A DNA stretch of 64,000 bases from assembly GCF_021109255.1 (NCBI RefSeq), contig NZ_JAJODG010000002.1; one strand, 5' to 3'. This DNA is from Merdimmobilis hominis. Its GTDB lineage: Bacteria > Bacillota > Clostridia > Oscillospirales > Ruminococcaceae. Of this stretch, positions 50,249-57,926 are shown piece by piece (the first letter of the stretch is position 1; each line of letters starts with the position of its first letter). A program made the translations under genes and the position numbers. The notes under the pieces were generated by a model. The model made no database searches. It was not told the DNA's origin and saw nothing but the letters and a program-made list of their open reading frames with translations.

Positions 50249-50875
50249 TTAGAAGGTTTCCACGACTTGATATCCCTCTTCCGTCCAGATCGCCGGGCGG
50301 CATTTCCCGGATTTGAGCACCCGCACCAGGTCGGGGATGGTGCGCACATCCTCCGGCAGGTAGGTGGCGTATTTGCCCAGCTGACTGGTCCAGTGGGCAT
50401 CGCTGGCCCCAATTGGCACAAGACCCAGCTCATTGCAGTAGCGAAGGGCTTCCCGGTTGGCCTCCAAAGAGGTGCTTCCATTGAGCACCTCCACCCCGCC
50501 CAGGCCGTGGACGTCCTTGAGGTGGTGCTCCAATCCCCGGTTGTTGTTGCGGAACGGGTGGCAGGAGATACAGAATCCCCCTTGGGAGGCCACAAAATCG
50601 ATGAACTCCTGGGCGTCAATCCGCTCACTGGGGAAAGAATCGATGCCAAAGGCGGTGATGTCCCCCCACAGGGAATAATATTCCACCCCTACAAAAATGG
50701 GGAAATCCACTTCTTTGGAATAGGCTTCCGCCACTTCTTTGAGCCCCATGCTGTCGTGGTCGGTGATGCAGACACCGTCCAAGCCTTTGGCTTTGGCATC
50801 GCTGACGATCTCCGCCAAGGTCATTTTGCTGTCGGAGGAATAGGTTGATTCGTGTAGATGCATGTCTACGAGCAT
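50249..50875 (-). CDS. PHP-domain phosphoesterase
   Basis: A 208-residue metal-dependent PHP-domain protein. Metal-ligand motifs are visible: VDMHLHESTYSSD (H6, H8), GVCITDHDSMGL, FCISCHPFRNNN and the late PIGASDAHW. PHP enzymes hydrolyse phosphomonoesters such as histidinol phosphate, AMP or nucleoside bisphosphates. It is first in the operon with the importer, 54 bases before the binding-protein gene, which suggests that its substrate is related to what the importer brings in. It is a short single-domain form. Confidence 0.85.
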   Translation of the reverse strand: MLVDMHLHESTYSSDSKMTLAEIVSDAKAKGLDGVCITDHDSMGLKEVAEAYSKEVDFPIFVGVEYYSLWGDITAFGIDSFPSERIDAQEFIDFVASQGGFCISCHPFRNNNRGLEHHLKDVHGLGGVEVLNGSTSLEANREALRYCNELGLVPIGASDAHWTSQLGKYATYLPEDVRTIPDLVRVLKSGKCRPAIWTEEGYQVVETF

Positions 50876-50889
50876 GAAAAGATACCTCC

Positions 50890-50910
50890 TTTAGGCAAAA
50901 ACCGCCTAAA
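50890..50910 (-). repeat. Inverted repeat in the importer operon leader
   Basis: TTTAGGC and GCCTAAA are perfect 7-base arms with a 7-base centre. They lie between the -10 box and the ribosome binding site of the PHP gene. The repeat may be an operator or a hairpin hiding the start; its position directly before AGGAGG fits either. Confidence 0.55.
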
Positions 50911-50919
50911 TTCCTGGAT

Positions 50920-50948
50920 ATTATACCATGCTTCCATACCCCGGGCAA
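50920..50948 (-). promoter_or_regulatory. Promoter of the PHP/ABC importer operon
   Basis: Minus strand TTGCCC (50948-50943), 17 bases, then a perfect TATAAT (50925-50920). It lies about 45 bases before the PHP-domain gene. Confidence 0.75.
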
Positions 50949-50995
50949 TTGTAATTGATTTTTTCGATAGCTAGCCGATTTATATCGTTTTTTTC

Positions 50996-51034
50996 TATAG
51001 AAATAGCGGGTGAAGTTACTTTCCACCCGCTATT
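50996..51034 (-). terminator. Terminator after gatB
   Basis: Minus strand AATAGCGGGTG and CACCCGCTATT pair perfectly over 11 bases with an 11-base loop, followed by TTCTAT. The U tract is weak, but the position 25 bases after gatB fits a terminator. Confidence 0.7.
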
Positions 51035-51058
51035 GGACGCGTCATATATCTATATTTG

Positions 51059-52501
51059 TTATATGGTTTCTATTGCTTTGACAATCAGGTCTTTGAAGAT
51101 GCCGGGGTTGCCCTGGCCCTTGGAGGCCCGCATGCACTGGCCCACCAGGAAGCCGACCACGTTGGTCTTGCCCTTTTTGTAGTCCTCCACAGCTTTGCCG
51201 TTGGCCTCCAGCACTGATTTCACAATGGCCTCCAGCGCAGAAGTGTCGCTGATCTGGGCAAGGCCCTTCTCCTTGACCACCTCATCGGCGGATTTGTCGG
51301 TGAAGAGGATTTCCTCAATCACCGTCTTGCCCGCGGCATTGGAGATCTCCCCAGACTCGATGAGCTGAATCATCCGGGCGAGGTTTTGGGCGGTCAGCTT
51401 GGTATCACTCAAATTGATGTTCTTCTCGTTGAGGAGGCGGGAAACATCGCCGTTAAGCCAGTTGGAGATGTTTTTTGGCTGGCAGGACTTGAGGGCAGCG
51501 GCCGCTTCAAACAGCTCCGCCTTCTCCGGGTTTTCCACCAGCAGGTTGGCGTCGAACCGGGGCAGACCGAAATCCTTCATATACCGTTTCAGCTTGGCGT
51601 TGGGCAGCTCCGGCAGGGAGGCTTTCAGCTCCTCCACATGGGCGGGGTCCACCATGATGGTCAAAAGGTCCGGCTCGGGGAAATACCGGTAATCCTGGGC
51701 ATCCTCTTTGGAGCGCAGCAGGAAAGATTCCCCTTTCATGTCGTCCCAGCGGCGGGTTTCCTGGTGGATCTCCCCACCGGCTTCCAGAATCTCAATCTGG
51801 CGCTTTGCCTCATACTCAATGGCGCGGACCGCACCGCTGAAGGTGTTGACATTTTTCATCTCGCAGCGGGTGCCAAAGGTATCAGAGCCCTTGGGCATCA
51901 CCGAAACGTTGATGTCACACCGGATGGAACCCTCCTGCATCTTGCAGTCGGAGATGCCGATGGTCCCCAAAATGGCCTTGATGGTGTCCAGATAGGCTTT
52001 TGCCTCGGCGGAAGAGCGCATGTCCGGCTCGGAGACAATCTCAATCAGCGGGACGCCGCAGCGGTTTAGATCCACCAGGGAGCCGGAGAAGCTGTCGTCG
52101 TGGATCAGCTTGCCGGCGTCCTCCTCAATGTGGATGCGGGTGACGCCGATTTTTTTGGTGGTGCCCTCGTCGTCCAGCATCACCTCCACAAAGCCATTTT
52201 CGCACAGGGGGATGTCAAACTGGGAGATCTGGTAGCCCTTGGGCAGGTCGGGATAGAAATAATTCTTCCGGTCCTGCTTGCAGACGTTGTGAATGGTGCA
52301 GTTGAGGGCGTGGCCCATCTTGATGGCATAGTCCACCACCTTCTCATTGAGGGTGGGCAGGGTGCCGGGCAGGCCGGTGCAGATGGGGCAGCAGTTGCTG
52401 TTGACTTCGGAGCCGAAGGCATTTTTGCAGCCGCAGTAGATTTTGGTAGCGGTGTTGAGTTCCGCATGGACCTCAAGGCCGATGACGGTTGTATATTCCA
52501 T
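51059..52501 (-). CDS. gatB: Aspartyl/glutamyl-tRNA amidotransferase subunit B
   Basis: GatB binds the tRNA and the kinase/amidation site of the GatCAB complex, which converts Glu-tRNA-Gln and Asp-tRNA-Asn to Gln-tRNA and Asn-tRNA. The 480-residue protein has the family signature IGLEVHAELNTATKIYCGC, the motif DLNRCGVPLIEIVSEPD, and the C-terminal YqeY-like tRNA-binding tail (LVGQCMRASKGQGNPG). The zinc-site cysteines (CGCKN...NCCPICTG) are present. It is last in the ligA-gatC-gatA-gatB run. Confidence 0.96.
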   Translation of the reverse strand: MEYTTVIGLEVHAELNTATKIYCGCKNAFGSEVNSNCCPICTGLPGTLPTLNEKVVDYAIKMGHALNCTIHNVCKQDRKNYFYPDLPKGYQISQFDIPLCENGFVEVMLDDEGTTKKIGVTRIHIEEDAGKLIHDDSFSGSLVDLNRCGVPLIEIVSEPDMRSSAEAKAYLDTIKAILGTIGISDCKMQEGSIRCDINVSVMPKGSDTFGTRCEMKNVNTFSGAVRAIEYEAKRQIEILEAGGEIHQETRRWDDMKGESFLLRSKEDAQDYRYFPEPDLLTIMVDPAHVEELKASLPELPNAKLKRYMKDFGLPRFDANLLVENPEKAELFEAAAALKSCQPKNISNWLNGDVSRLLNEKNINLSDTKLTAQNLARMIQLIESGEISNAAGKTVIEEILFTDKSADEVVKEKGLAQISDTSALEAIVKSVLEANGKAVEDYKKGKTNVVGFLVGQCMRASKGQGNPGIFKDLIVKAIETI

Positions 52502-52516
52502 GTTCCATTTACCTCC

Positions 52517-53983
52517 TTATGCCCGGATCTCGGGGATGGGGCCAAAGCCCCCGACGATCTTCTCATAGCAAGCGCCAGTCTTGAGCAAGGTGGCCTCGGA
52601 GAATTTGGGCCCGATGAGCTGCATGCCGATGGGCAGGCCGTTGGCCCCCTTGCCGCAGGGGATGTTAAGGCCGGGCAGGCCGGCGATGTTGACGTTGATG
52701 GTGCAGATGTCGGCAGCGTACATCTTCAAGGGGTCGTCTACATTCTCCCCAATTTTGAAAGCCGTGGAGGGGGCTGTGGGGGTGATCAGCAGGTCGCAGG
52801 ACTGGAACGCCTCGGCAAACTCTTGGGCGATGCGCATCTGGAGGAGCTTGGCCCGTTTGTAATAGGCGTCATAGTACCCAGAGCTGAGCACAAAAGTGCC
52901 CAACATGATGCGGCGCTTGACCTCGTCGCCAAAGCCCTCGCTGCGGGTGCGTTCATACATGTCGATGAGGCCGTTGTAATTCTCGGCGCGGTAGCCGTAT
53001 TTGACCCCGTCAAACCGGGCCAGGTTGGAGGAAGCCTCCGCGGAGGCGATGATGTAGTAGGCAGAGAGGGCGTATTGGGTGCTGGGCAGGCTGATCTCCT
53101 TGACAGTGGCGCCAGCCGCTTCCAACTCCTTGATGGCGGCGTGAACTGCGGTTTTGACTTCCTCGTCCACGCCTTCACCGTAGTATTCGGCGGGCACGCC
53201 GATGGTGAGGCCCTTGACCCCTTCACCTAGGTTGGCGGTGAAATCGGGGTATTCCCGGTAGGCGCTGGTGGCGTCCATCTTATCGTGGCCGCAGAGGACG
53301 TTGTACAGCATGGCCACATCCTCCACTGTGCGTCCCATGGGGCCAATCTGGTCCAGGGAGGAGGCAAAGGCAACCAAGCCGTAGCGGGAAACCGAACCAT
53401 AAGTGGGTTTGAGGCCCACAATGCCGCAGTAAGCGGCAGGCTCCCGGATGGAGCCGCCGGTGTCGGAACCCAAAGCCAGTGTCGCCATGCCGGAGGCCAC
53501 CGCCGCGGAGGAACCGCCAGAGGAGCCGCCGGGAACATAGTTCAGGTTGTGGGGGTTGTGGGTCTTGAAGAACCGGGAGTTCTCACAGGAGGAACCCATG
53601 GCAAATTCATCCATATTCAGCTTGCCGGGCATCACGGTGTGGGCGGCCAGCAGTTTTTCCATCACAGTGGCGTTATAGGGCGGCACAAAGTTGTACAGCA
53701 TCTTGGAAGCGCAGGTGGTGAGGATGTCCTTGGTGCAGATGTTGTCCTTCACCGCCACGGGGATGCCCGCCAAGGGGGACAGGCTCTCCCCTTTGGCCAG
53801 CAGCTCGTCCACCGCTTTGGCCTGGTCCATAGCGGAATCCCGGGTCAGGGTGATATAGGCTTTTACCTTGTCCTCCACCGCGTCAATCCGGGAGAACACC
53901 GACTGGGCGATCTCGGTGGCGCTGCAGCTCTTGTCCCGCAGCATGCGGGAGAGTTCCGCCGCTGATTTTGTATACAATTCCAT
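52517..53983 (-). CDS. gatA: Aspartyl/glutamyl-tRNA amidotransferase subunit A
   Basis: GatA is the glutaminase subunit that frees ammonia for tRNA amidation. The 488-residue protein has the amidase-signature catalytic triad: lysine in PVAVKDNICT, and the two serines in PGGSSGGSSAAVASG and GSDTGGSIREPA. It starts with LYTKSAAELSRMLRDKSCS. The stop lies 15 bases before the gatB start. Confidence 0.96.
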   Translation of the reverse strand: MELYTKSAAELSRMLRDKSCSATEIAQSVFSRIDAVEDKVKAYITLTRDSAMDQAKAVDELLAKGESLSPLAGIPVAVKDNICTKDILTTCASKMLYNFVPPYNATVMEKLLAAHTVMPGKLNMDEFAMGSSCENSRFFKTHNPHNLNYVPGGSSGGSSAAVASGMATLALGSDTGGSIREPAAYCGIVGLKPTYGSVSRYGLVAFASSLDQIGPMGRTVEDVAMLYNVLCGHDKMDATSAYREYPDFTANLGEGVKGLTIGVPAEYYGEGVDEEVKTAVHAAIKELEAAGATVKEISLPSTQYALSAYYIIASAEASSNLARFDGVKYGYRAENYNGLIDMYERTRSEGFGDEVKRRIMLGTFVLSSGYYDAYYKRAKLLQMRIAQEFAEAFQSCDLLITPTAPSTAFKIGENVDDPLKMYAADICTINVNIAGLPGLNIPCGKGANGLPIGMQLIGPKFSEATLLKTGACYEKIVGGFGPIPEIRA

Positions 53984-54003
53984 GTTGTCTACCTCCTACC
54001 CTT

Positions 54004-54276
54004 TTACTGTTCCACCGTCTTGGGCACGACGACGCAGCCGGCCTTGACTTCGGGGGCGTTTTTGAGAACCTCATCCCGGCGAAGGGAGGGGGTGATTTCG
54101 TCCTTGCGCAGTTGCATGGGGCAGCTAGGATCCACCCCAAATTCGCTGCCGGAGATCTCGGGCAGGTTTTCCACCATGCCCAAAATATCCTGCATCTGCT
54201 CTTCAAACTTTTCCAGTTGATCGTCTTCTATTCTCAGCCGGGCCAGTTTGGCCACGTGTTTGATATCGATCTGCAT
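54004..54276 (-). CDS. gatC: Aspartyl/glutamyl-tRNA amidotransferase subunit C
   Basis: GatC is a small bridge that stabilises the GatA-GatB pair. The 90-residue protein has the family pattern KHVAKLARLRIEDDQLEKFEEQMQDIL followed by the C-terminal LRKDEITPSLRRDEVLKNAP. It lies 15 bases after ligA and 20 bases before gatA. Confidence 0.95.
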   Translation of the reverse strand: MQIDIKHVAKLARLRIEDDQLEKFEEQMQDILGMVENLPEISGSEFGVDPSCPMQLRKDEITPSLRRDEVLKNAPEVKAGCVVVPKTVEQ

Positions 54277-54291
54277 TGTTGCACCTTCCTT

Positions 54292-56280
54292 TTATTGTCC
54301 TTGTGTCAGGGTGAGGAGGCCCGCTTCATCCAGGATGGGAACCCCCAGCTCCTGTGCCTTGGTCAGTTTGCTTCCAGCTTCCTCCCCCGCCACTACATAG
54401 CTGGTTTTTTTGGAGACGCTGGAGGAGACCTTCCCCCCCAGGTTTTCGATGATCTCTTTTGCCTCATTGCGGCTCATGGTGGGCAAGGTGCCAGTCAAGA
54501 CAAAGACGAGGCCCTCCAAAACCTTGGATTGGGGCTTGTTCAGGCAGGTCATATTGACCCCTGCATCCTTGAGGCGCTGCACCTGGAGGCGGTTGTTTTC
54601 CCCAGCGAAGAAATCCACCACGCTTTGGGCCATAATCTCCCCAAACCCGTCGATGGCATTGATCTCTTCCACATTGGCGGCCATGACGGAGTCCATTGTC
54701 CCAAAGTGCTGGGAGAGGAGGATGGCGCTCCGCTGGCCGATCCCCCGGATGCCCAGGGCAAAGATCACCCGGCCCAGGTCGTTGCCGCGGCTGCGGTCGA
54801 TGGCGGCCATCAGGTTGGCAGCGCTCTTCTCCCCCATCCGGTCGATGGCGGCGACCTCCTCTTGTTTCAGATGGTAAAGATCCGCCGGGGAAGCGATCAT
54901 CTCCCGCTGGAGGAGGGCCTCCAGCAGGGCCGGGCCCAAGCCCTCAATGTCCATGGCGTCCCGGGAGGCGAAATGGATCAGGTTGCGCAGCACCTGGGCG
55001 GGACAGCTGACGTTTTCACACCGCAGCACCGCCGCCTCCTTGTCCCGCACCACCGCCGACCCGCAGGAGGGGCAGACGCGGGGGATCTGGAACACCGGGT
55101 TCTCCCCTTTGTGCTCCGCCACCGCCACCACTTCAGGGATGATCTCCCCGGCCTTGCGAACGGTGATAATATCCCCAACGGCAATCTCCCGCTGGTCGAT
55201 GAAGTCCTGGTTGTGGAGCACTGCACGGCTGACGGTGGTGCCCGCCAGGGTTATGGGTTCAAACCGGGCGGTAGGGGTCAGGGCTCCGGTGCGGCCCACT
55301 TTGACCTCAATATCAAGCAGCTTGGTGTTCTTCTCCTCCGGCGGATATTTGAAAGCAATGGCCCACTTGGGGAATTTGGAAGTGGAACCCAGCTCCTCCC
55401 GCTGGGAGAAGTTGTCCACCTTCACAACAGCCCCGTCGATGTCGAAAGGGTACTCCCCCCGGCGCTGGCCAATGGCCTCAATCTCCCGGACAGCGGGTTC
55501 AATCTCGCTGCACAACAGGTAAGAGGGGATCACGTGGAAACCCTGTTCCTTGAGATAGTCCAGCGATTCCTTATGGCCCAAAAGCTCTTTCCCCTCGATC
55601 TGCTGCACATTGAAGACAAAGATGTCCAAATACCGTTTAGCAGTGACCTTTGGATCCTTTTGCCGCAGGGATCCGGCGGCTGCGTTGCGGGGGTTTTTAA
55701 AGGGCTGTTCTTCGCTCAGCTCCTGCTGGGCAACCACCTTTTCAAAACTTTCCCGGGGCATGTAAACCTCCCCGCGCACCTCCAAAAAGGGGATGGGGTC
55801 CTTGAGGCGCAGAGGGATGGACCGGATGGTGCGCAGGTTTTGGGTGACATCCTCCCCCACAAACCCGTCCCCCCGGGTGGAGCCACGGACAAACTCCCCG
55901 TCCCGGTACTCCAGCGAGACCGAGAGGCCGTCGATCTTCGGCTCCACCACAAACTGGGCCTGGGGCAGCTCCTCTTTAACCCGCTGGCCAAAGGCCGCTA
56001 CCTCCTCGGTGCTGAACACGTCCTGGAGGGAGCCCATCTGCACCTCATGGCGGACCTCCTCAAAGGTGTTGAGGGTCTTTCCGCCCACCCGCTGGGTAGG
56101 GGAATTGGGGGACTGAAGCTCCGGGAACTGCTCTTCCAAATCCAACAGTTCATGGTAGAGCCGGTCGTACTCATAATCCTCCACCTTGGGGTTATCCATG
56201 ACATAATACCAGTAGCTGTAGTCCTCCACAAGGGCCGTCAGCTCTTCCATTCTCTTTTTTGCTTGCTGAAGGTCCAACAT
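54292..56280 (-). CDS. ligA: NAD-dependent DNA ligase LigA
   Basis: LigA seals nicks in DNA using NAD. The 662-residue protein has the Ia domain with the start LQQAKKRMEELTALVEDYSYWYY, the catalytic lysine in VVEPKIDGLSVSLEY, and an OB fold. Further on come a four-cysteine zinc finger (CPSCGSAVV...CENVSCPAQ), helix-hairpin-helix repeats (DRMGEKSAANLMAAI), and a C-terminal BRCT domain (LEGLVFVLTGTLPTMSRNEA). ATG 56280 has AAGGAGG upstream and gives the normal N-terminus. It starts the ligA-gatCAB transcript. Confidence 0.97.
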   Translation of the reverse strand: MLDLQQAKKRMEELTALVEDYSYWYYVMDNPKVEDYEYDRLYHELLDLEEQFPELQSPNSPTQRVGGKTLNTFEEVRHEVQMGSLQDVFSTEEVAAFGQRVKEELPQAQFVVEPKIDGLSVSLEYRDGEFVRGSTRGDGFVGEDVTQNLRTIRSIPLRLKDPIPFLEVRGEVYMPRESFEKVVAQQELSEEQPFKNPRNAAAGSLRQKDPKVTAKRYLDIFVFNVQQIEGKELLGHKESLDYLKEQGFHVIPSYLLCSEIEPAVREIEAIGQRRGEYPFDIDGAVVKVDNFSQREELGSTSKFPKWAIAFKYPPEEKNTKLLDIEVKVGRTGALTPTARFEPITLAGTTVSRAVLHNQDFIDQREIAVGDIITVRKAGEIIPEVVAVAEHKGENPVFQIPRVCPSCGSAVVRDKEAAVLRCENVSCPAQVLRNLIHFASRDAMDIEGLGPALLEALLQREMIASPADLYHLKQEEVAAIDRMGEKSAANLMAAIDRSRGNDLGRVIFALGIRGIGQRSAILLSQHFGTMDSVMAANVEEINAIDGFGEIMAQSVVDFFAGENNRLQVQRLKDAGVNMTCLNKPQSKVLEGLVFVLTGTLPTMSRNEAKEIIENLGGKVSSSVSKKTSYVVAGEEAGSKLTKAQELGVPILDEAGLLTLTQGQ

Positions 56281-56324
56281 GCAACCTCCTTTTTCCCGGC
56301 ACAGCCGGATGTTCACAGAGTAAT

Positions 56325-56353
56325 AGTATAGCATATTTCTTTTTTATTTTACA
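56325..56353 (-). promoter_or_regulatory. Possible promoter of ligA-gatCAB
   Basis: Minus strand TATACT (56330-56325) with an upstream TGC (extended -10). The -35 region, TGTAAA, 17 bases upstream matches only half of the consensus. It lies about 45 bases before the ligA start. Confidence 0.5.
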
Positions 56354-56407
56354 GCCTTATTTCTTAGTTTTGCTTGGGAAAGAGGGAAATAATCCCCCGC
56401 CCGCCGT

Positions 56408-57121
56408 CTATTGCACCAGCGCAGCCCCATTCCCCCGCCCGGCGCCAAAATCGAAGATCTTGGAGAGATTGGAGCGGTCGTCCCCGGTGACTTCGGTGAA
56501 GGACTGAGGCACATACCCGACAATCACCGTCTCTGCCAGGCAGTAGCTGGTTTTGACCTCGGTGGTGACGCTGTATCCCGGCACGATGGCGGTCACATTC
56601 ATGGTCATGTTGAGCAGGATCTGATGCCGGGTCTGGTTGATGCCCGCGGAATCAAACCGGTTTTCGTAATCAGTGAGCAGGTACCCGGCAGGCATGACGT
56701 GGAATTTGACCTTGGGCCCTCGGCCGGACAGGATCTGCACCCCAGTCAGGGAGCCGATGGGGATGTTGATGTCCTGGTTTTCCAGGTTGGCTACATGGTA
56801 CAGCACCGTGTTGGTGATGTTGGCCCGCATCCGGTTAAGAGCGGTCATATCGGTCTGGATGGCGGTGACCTCCCCCTTTTCATTGCGCGTCAGGGTGACC
56901 AAATCCCCATAGGTGACCCCTTCCCGGGTCAATTCTTCCAATACGGCGTCGTTGATCACCTGGGTAGCATACACCTGGGCTTGGTAGCTGGACATGGTCT
57001 TGATCACCGGCCGGATACGGCTGTCCACCAGGATGACAGTGATGAGGAGCATCATAAATACAAAACAGGATTTATAAAACAGGATCTGTTTGGGATCCAA
57101 ATAGCGGCGGCCTCGTCTCAT
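56408..57121 (-). CDS. yunB: Sporulation protein YunB
   Basis: YunB is a sigma-E-controlled sporulation protein whose loss reduces sporulation in B. subtilis; its exact role is unclear. The 237-residue protein has an N-terminal membrane segment (SCFVFMMLLITVILVDSRIR) and the conserved AQVYATQVINDAVLEEL, NIPIGSLTGVQILSGRGPKV and NQTRHQILLNMTMNVTAIVPGYS. ATG 57121 has GGGGAGGG upstream; the frame is open further, but that part overlaps other signals. It follows the orphan T-box unit but is separated from it by a terminator. Confidence 0.88.
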   Translation of the reverse strand: MRRGRRYLDPKQILFYKSCFVFMMLLITVILVDSRIRPVIKTMSSYQAQVYATQVINDAVLEELTREGVTYGDLVTLTRNEKGEVTAIQTDMTALNRMRANITNTVLYHVANLENQDINIPIGSLTGVQILSGRGPKVKFHVMPAGYLLTDYENRFDSAGINQTRHQILLNMTMNVTAIVPGYSVTTEVKTSYCLAETVIVGYVPQSFTEVTGDDRSNLSKIFDFGAGRGNGAALVQ

Positions 57122-57202
57122 GGCAAACCCTCCCCACCGGTATTCTATTCGCCGCTGGGGGCAAACGTGCCCCTTTGGGTGGATTTTGGCCCCGTTCCAT
57201 AG

Positions 57203-57231
57203 AAAAAGGGCATGGAAAAAGCTCCATGCCC
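57203..57231 (-). terminator. Terminator after the orphan T-box unit
   Basis: Minus strand GGGCATGG and CCATGCCC form an 8-bp stem with loop AGCTTTTT, followed by TTTTTCT. It lies 75 bases after the short ORF and before yunB. Confidence 0.85.
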
Positions 57232-57305
57232 TAGTACGGCAGCCGCGCCTTTTGACGTCTTTGCCGCCGCGGTGATCCCCTCGTTTATTTCTGCCAGTTT
57301 TCTTC

Positions 57306-57419
57306 TTATTTTGAGGCTGCTCCGGGCAGCCGGATAATTCGCGCCATGATGGGGGTGCAGCCAATGGCTGCGGCTTTTTTGTTCTTCCATGTGCTTTGGC
57401 GTTGACAACGACGGTGCAT
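57306..57419 (-). CDS. 37-residue ORF downstream of the orphan T-box
   Basis: The ATG at 57419 is preceded by a strong GGAGGAG five bases upstream. The peptide is basic (starts MHRRCQRQSTWKNKK, ends RLPGAASK) and has no clear family. It is the only well-signalled ORF between the T-box terminator and a second terminator at 57203-57231. It may be a real small protein or a remnant of a gene that the T-box once controlled. An overlapping 87-codon frame (57145-57408) lacks its own ribosome binding site and runs through the terminator. Confidence 0.45.
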   Translation of the reverse strand: MHRRCQRQSTWKNKKAAAIGCTPIMARIIRLPGAASK

Positions 57420-57474
57420 AGCAGCTCCTCCTATATCAATTTTATTTTTTAGGCGGCTTTTGTGGGGAAATACA

Positions 57475-57755
57475 AAAAGCCCGCCCCTGTATCACACAGG
57501 GACGAGCTAACTTTTCATTGCCCGCGGTACCACCCAAATTGCACAAACAATTGCGCCGCTTTCTACGGATTCCAACAAATCCTGGACAGATAACGCAGTC
57601 CTTGCGAAGGGCTCTACTAACCCGCTAACAGGCGTTCAATCCTCAGCTCAGGGGCGATGGGCCCATTCCGCTTCCCTGCCGGCTTTCACCAACCGCCGGC
57701 TCTCTGCAAAGGAAGGATGGAGGACCGTCCCCGTCATCGCTTTTCTCATTTATGT
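57475..57755 (-). promoter_or_regulatory. Second T-box riboswitch leader (no synthetase gene follows)
   Basis: Minus strand shows the T-box core GGGTGGTACCGCGGG (57537-57523) and the intrinsic terminator AGCTCGTCCCTGT/ACAGGGGCGGGCT plus TTTTTG (57509-57475). Stem I starts AAGCGATGACGGGGAC and its 3' strand ends GGAATGGGCCCATCGC. The specifier could be AUG (Met), GCC (Ala), UGG (Trp) or GGC (Gly). The variable U in the T-box predicts discriminator A, which favours Met or Ala. What follows is a 37-codon ORF and a terminator. Confidence 0.9.
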
Positions 57756-57759
57756 TATT

Positions 57760-57787
57760 ATTATACCTCCTTCCCAAGATTTGTCAA
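57760..57787 (-). promoter_or_regulatory. Promoter of the orphan T-box leader
   Basis: Minus strand consensus TTGACA (57787-57782), 16 bases, then TATAAT (57765-57760). A strong promoter, diverging from the glpP promoter about 20 bases away. Confidence 0.88.
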
Positions 57788-57803
57788 CCGCTATCCGGAA
57801 AGT

Positions 57804-57832
57804 TTGCTTTTCCCCCCGCTTGCCTGTATAAT
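57804..57832 (+). promoter_or_regulatory. Promoter of glpP-glpK
   Basis: TTGCTT (57804-57809), 17 bases, then a perfect TATAAT (57827-57832), giving a leader of about 90 bases before glpP. Confidence 0.75.
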
Positions 57833-57849
57833 AAAAGGGTAACAGCCAG

Positions 57850-57894
57850 CGCCGTTCCGGGTCTCTGCCCTCTTCCGTTGCCCGGCGGCGTTTT
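57850..57894 (+). terminator. Possible attenuator in the glpP leader
   Basis: CGCCG-TT-CCGGG and CCCGGCGGCG form a 10-bp stem with a two-base bulge and a 19-base loop, followed by TTTT. It lies between the promoter and glpP, where a GlpP antitermination target would be expected. Confidence 0.5.
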
Positions 57895-57926
57895 GAGCGA
57901 AAAACACAACATCACTGGAGGCTTTT

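Noticed and set aside
53968..56331. A 787-codon open frame on the plus strand opposite ligA and gatC
   Set aside because: It is fully antisense to ligA, which has all ligase motifs. The predicted protein has no family resemblance, and long antisense frames are common in GC-rich genes.
57145..57408. An 87-codon minus-strand frame after the orphan T-box
   Set aside because: It lacks its own ribosome binding site and runs through the terminator at 57203-57231; the 37-codon frame is better supported.
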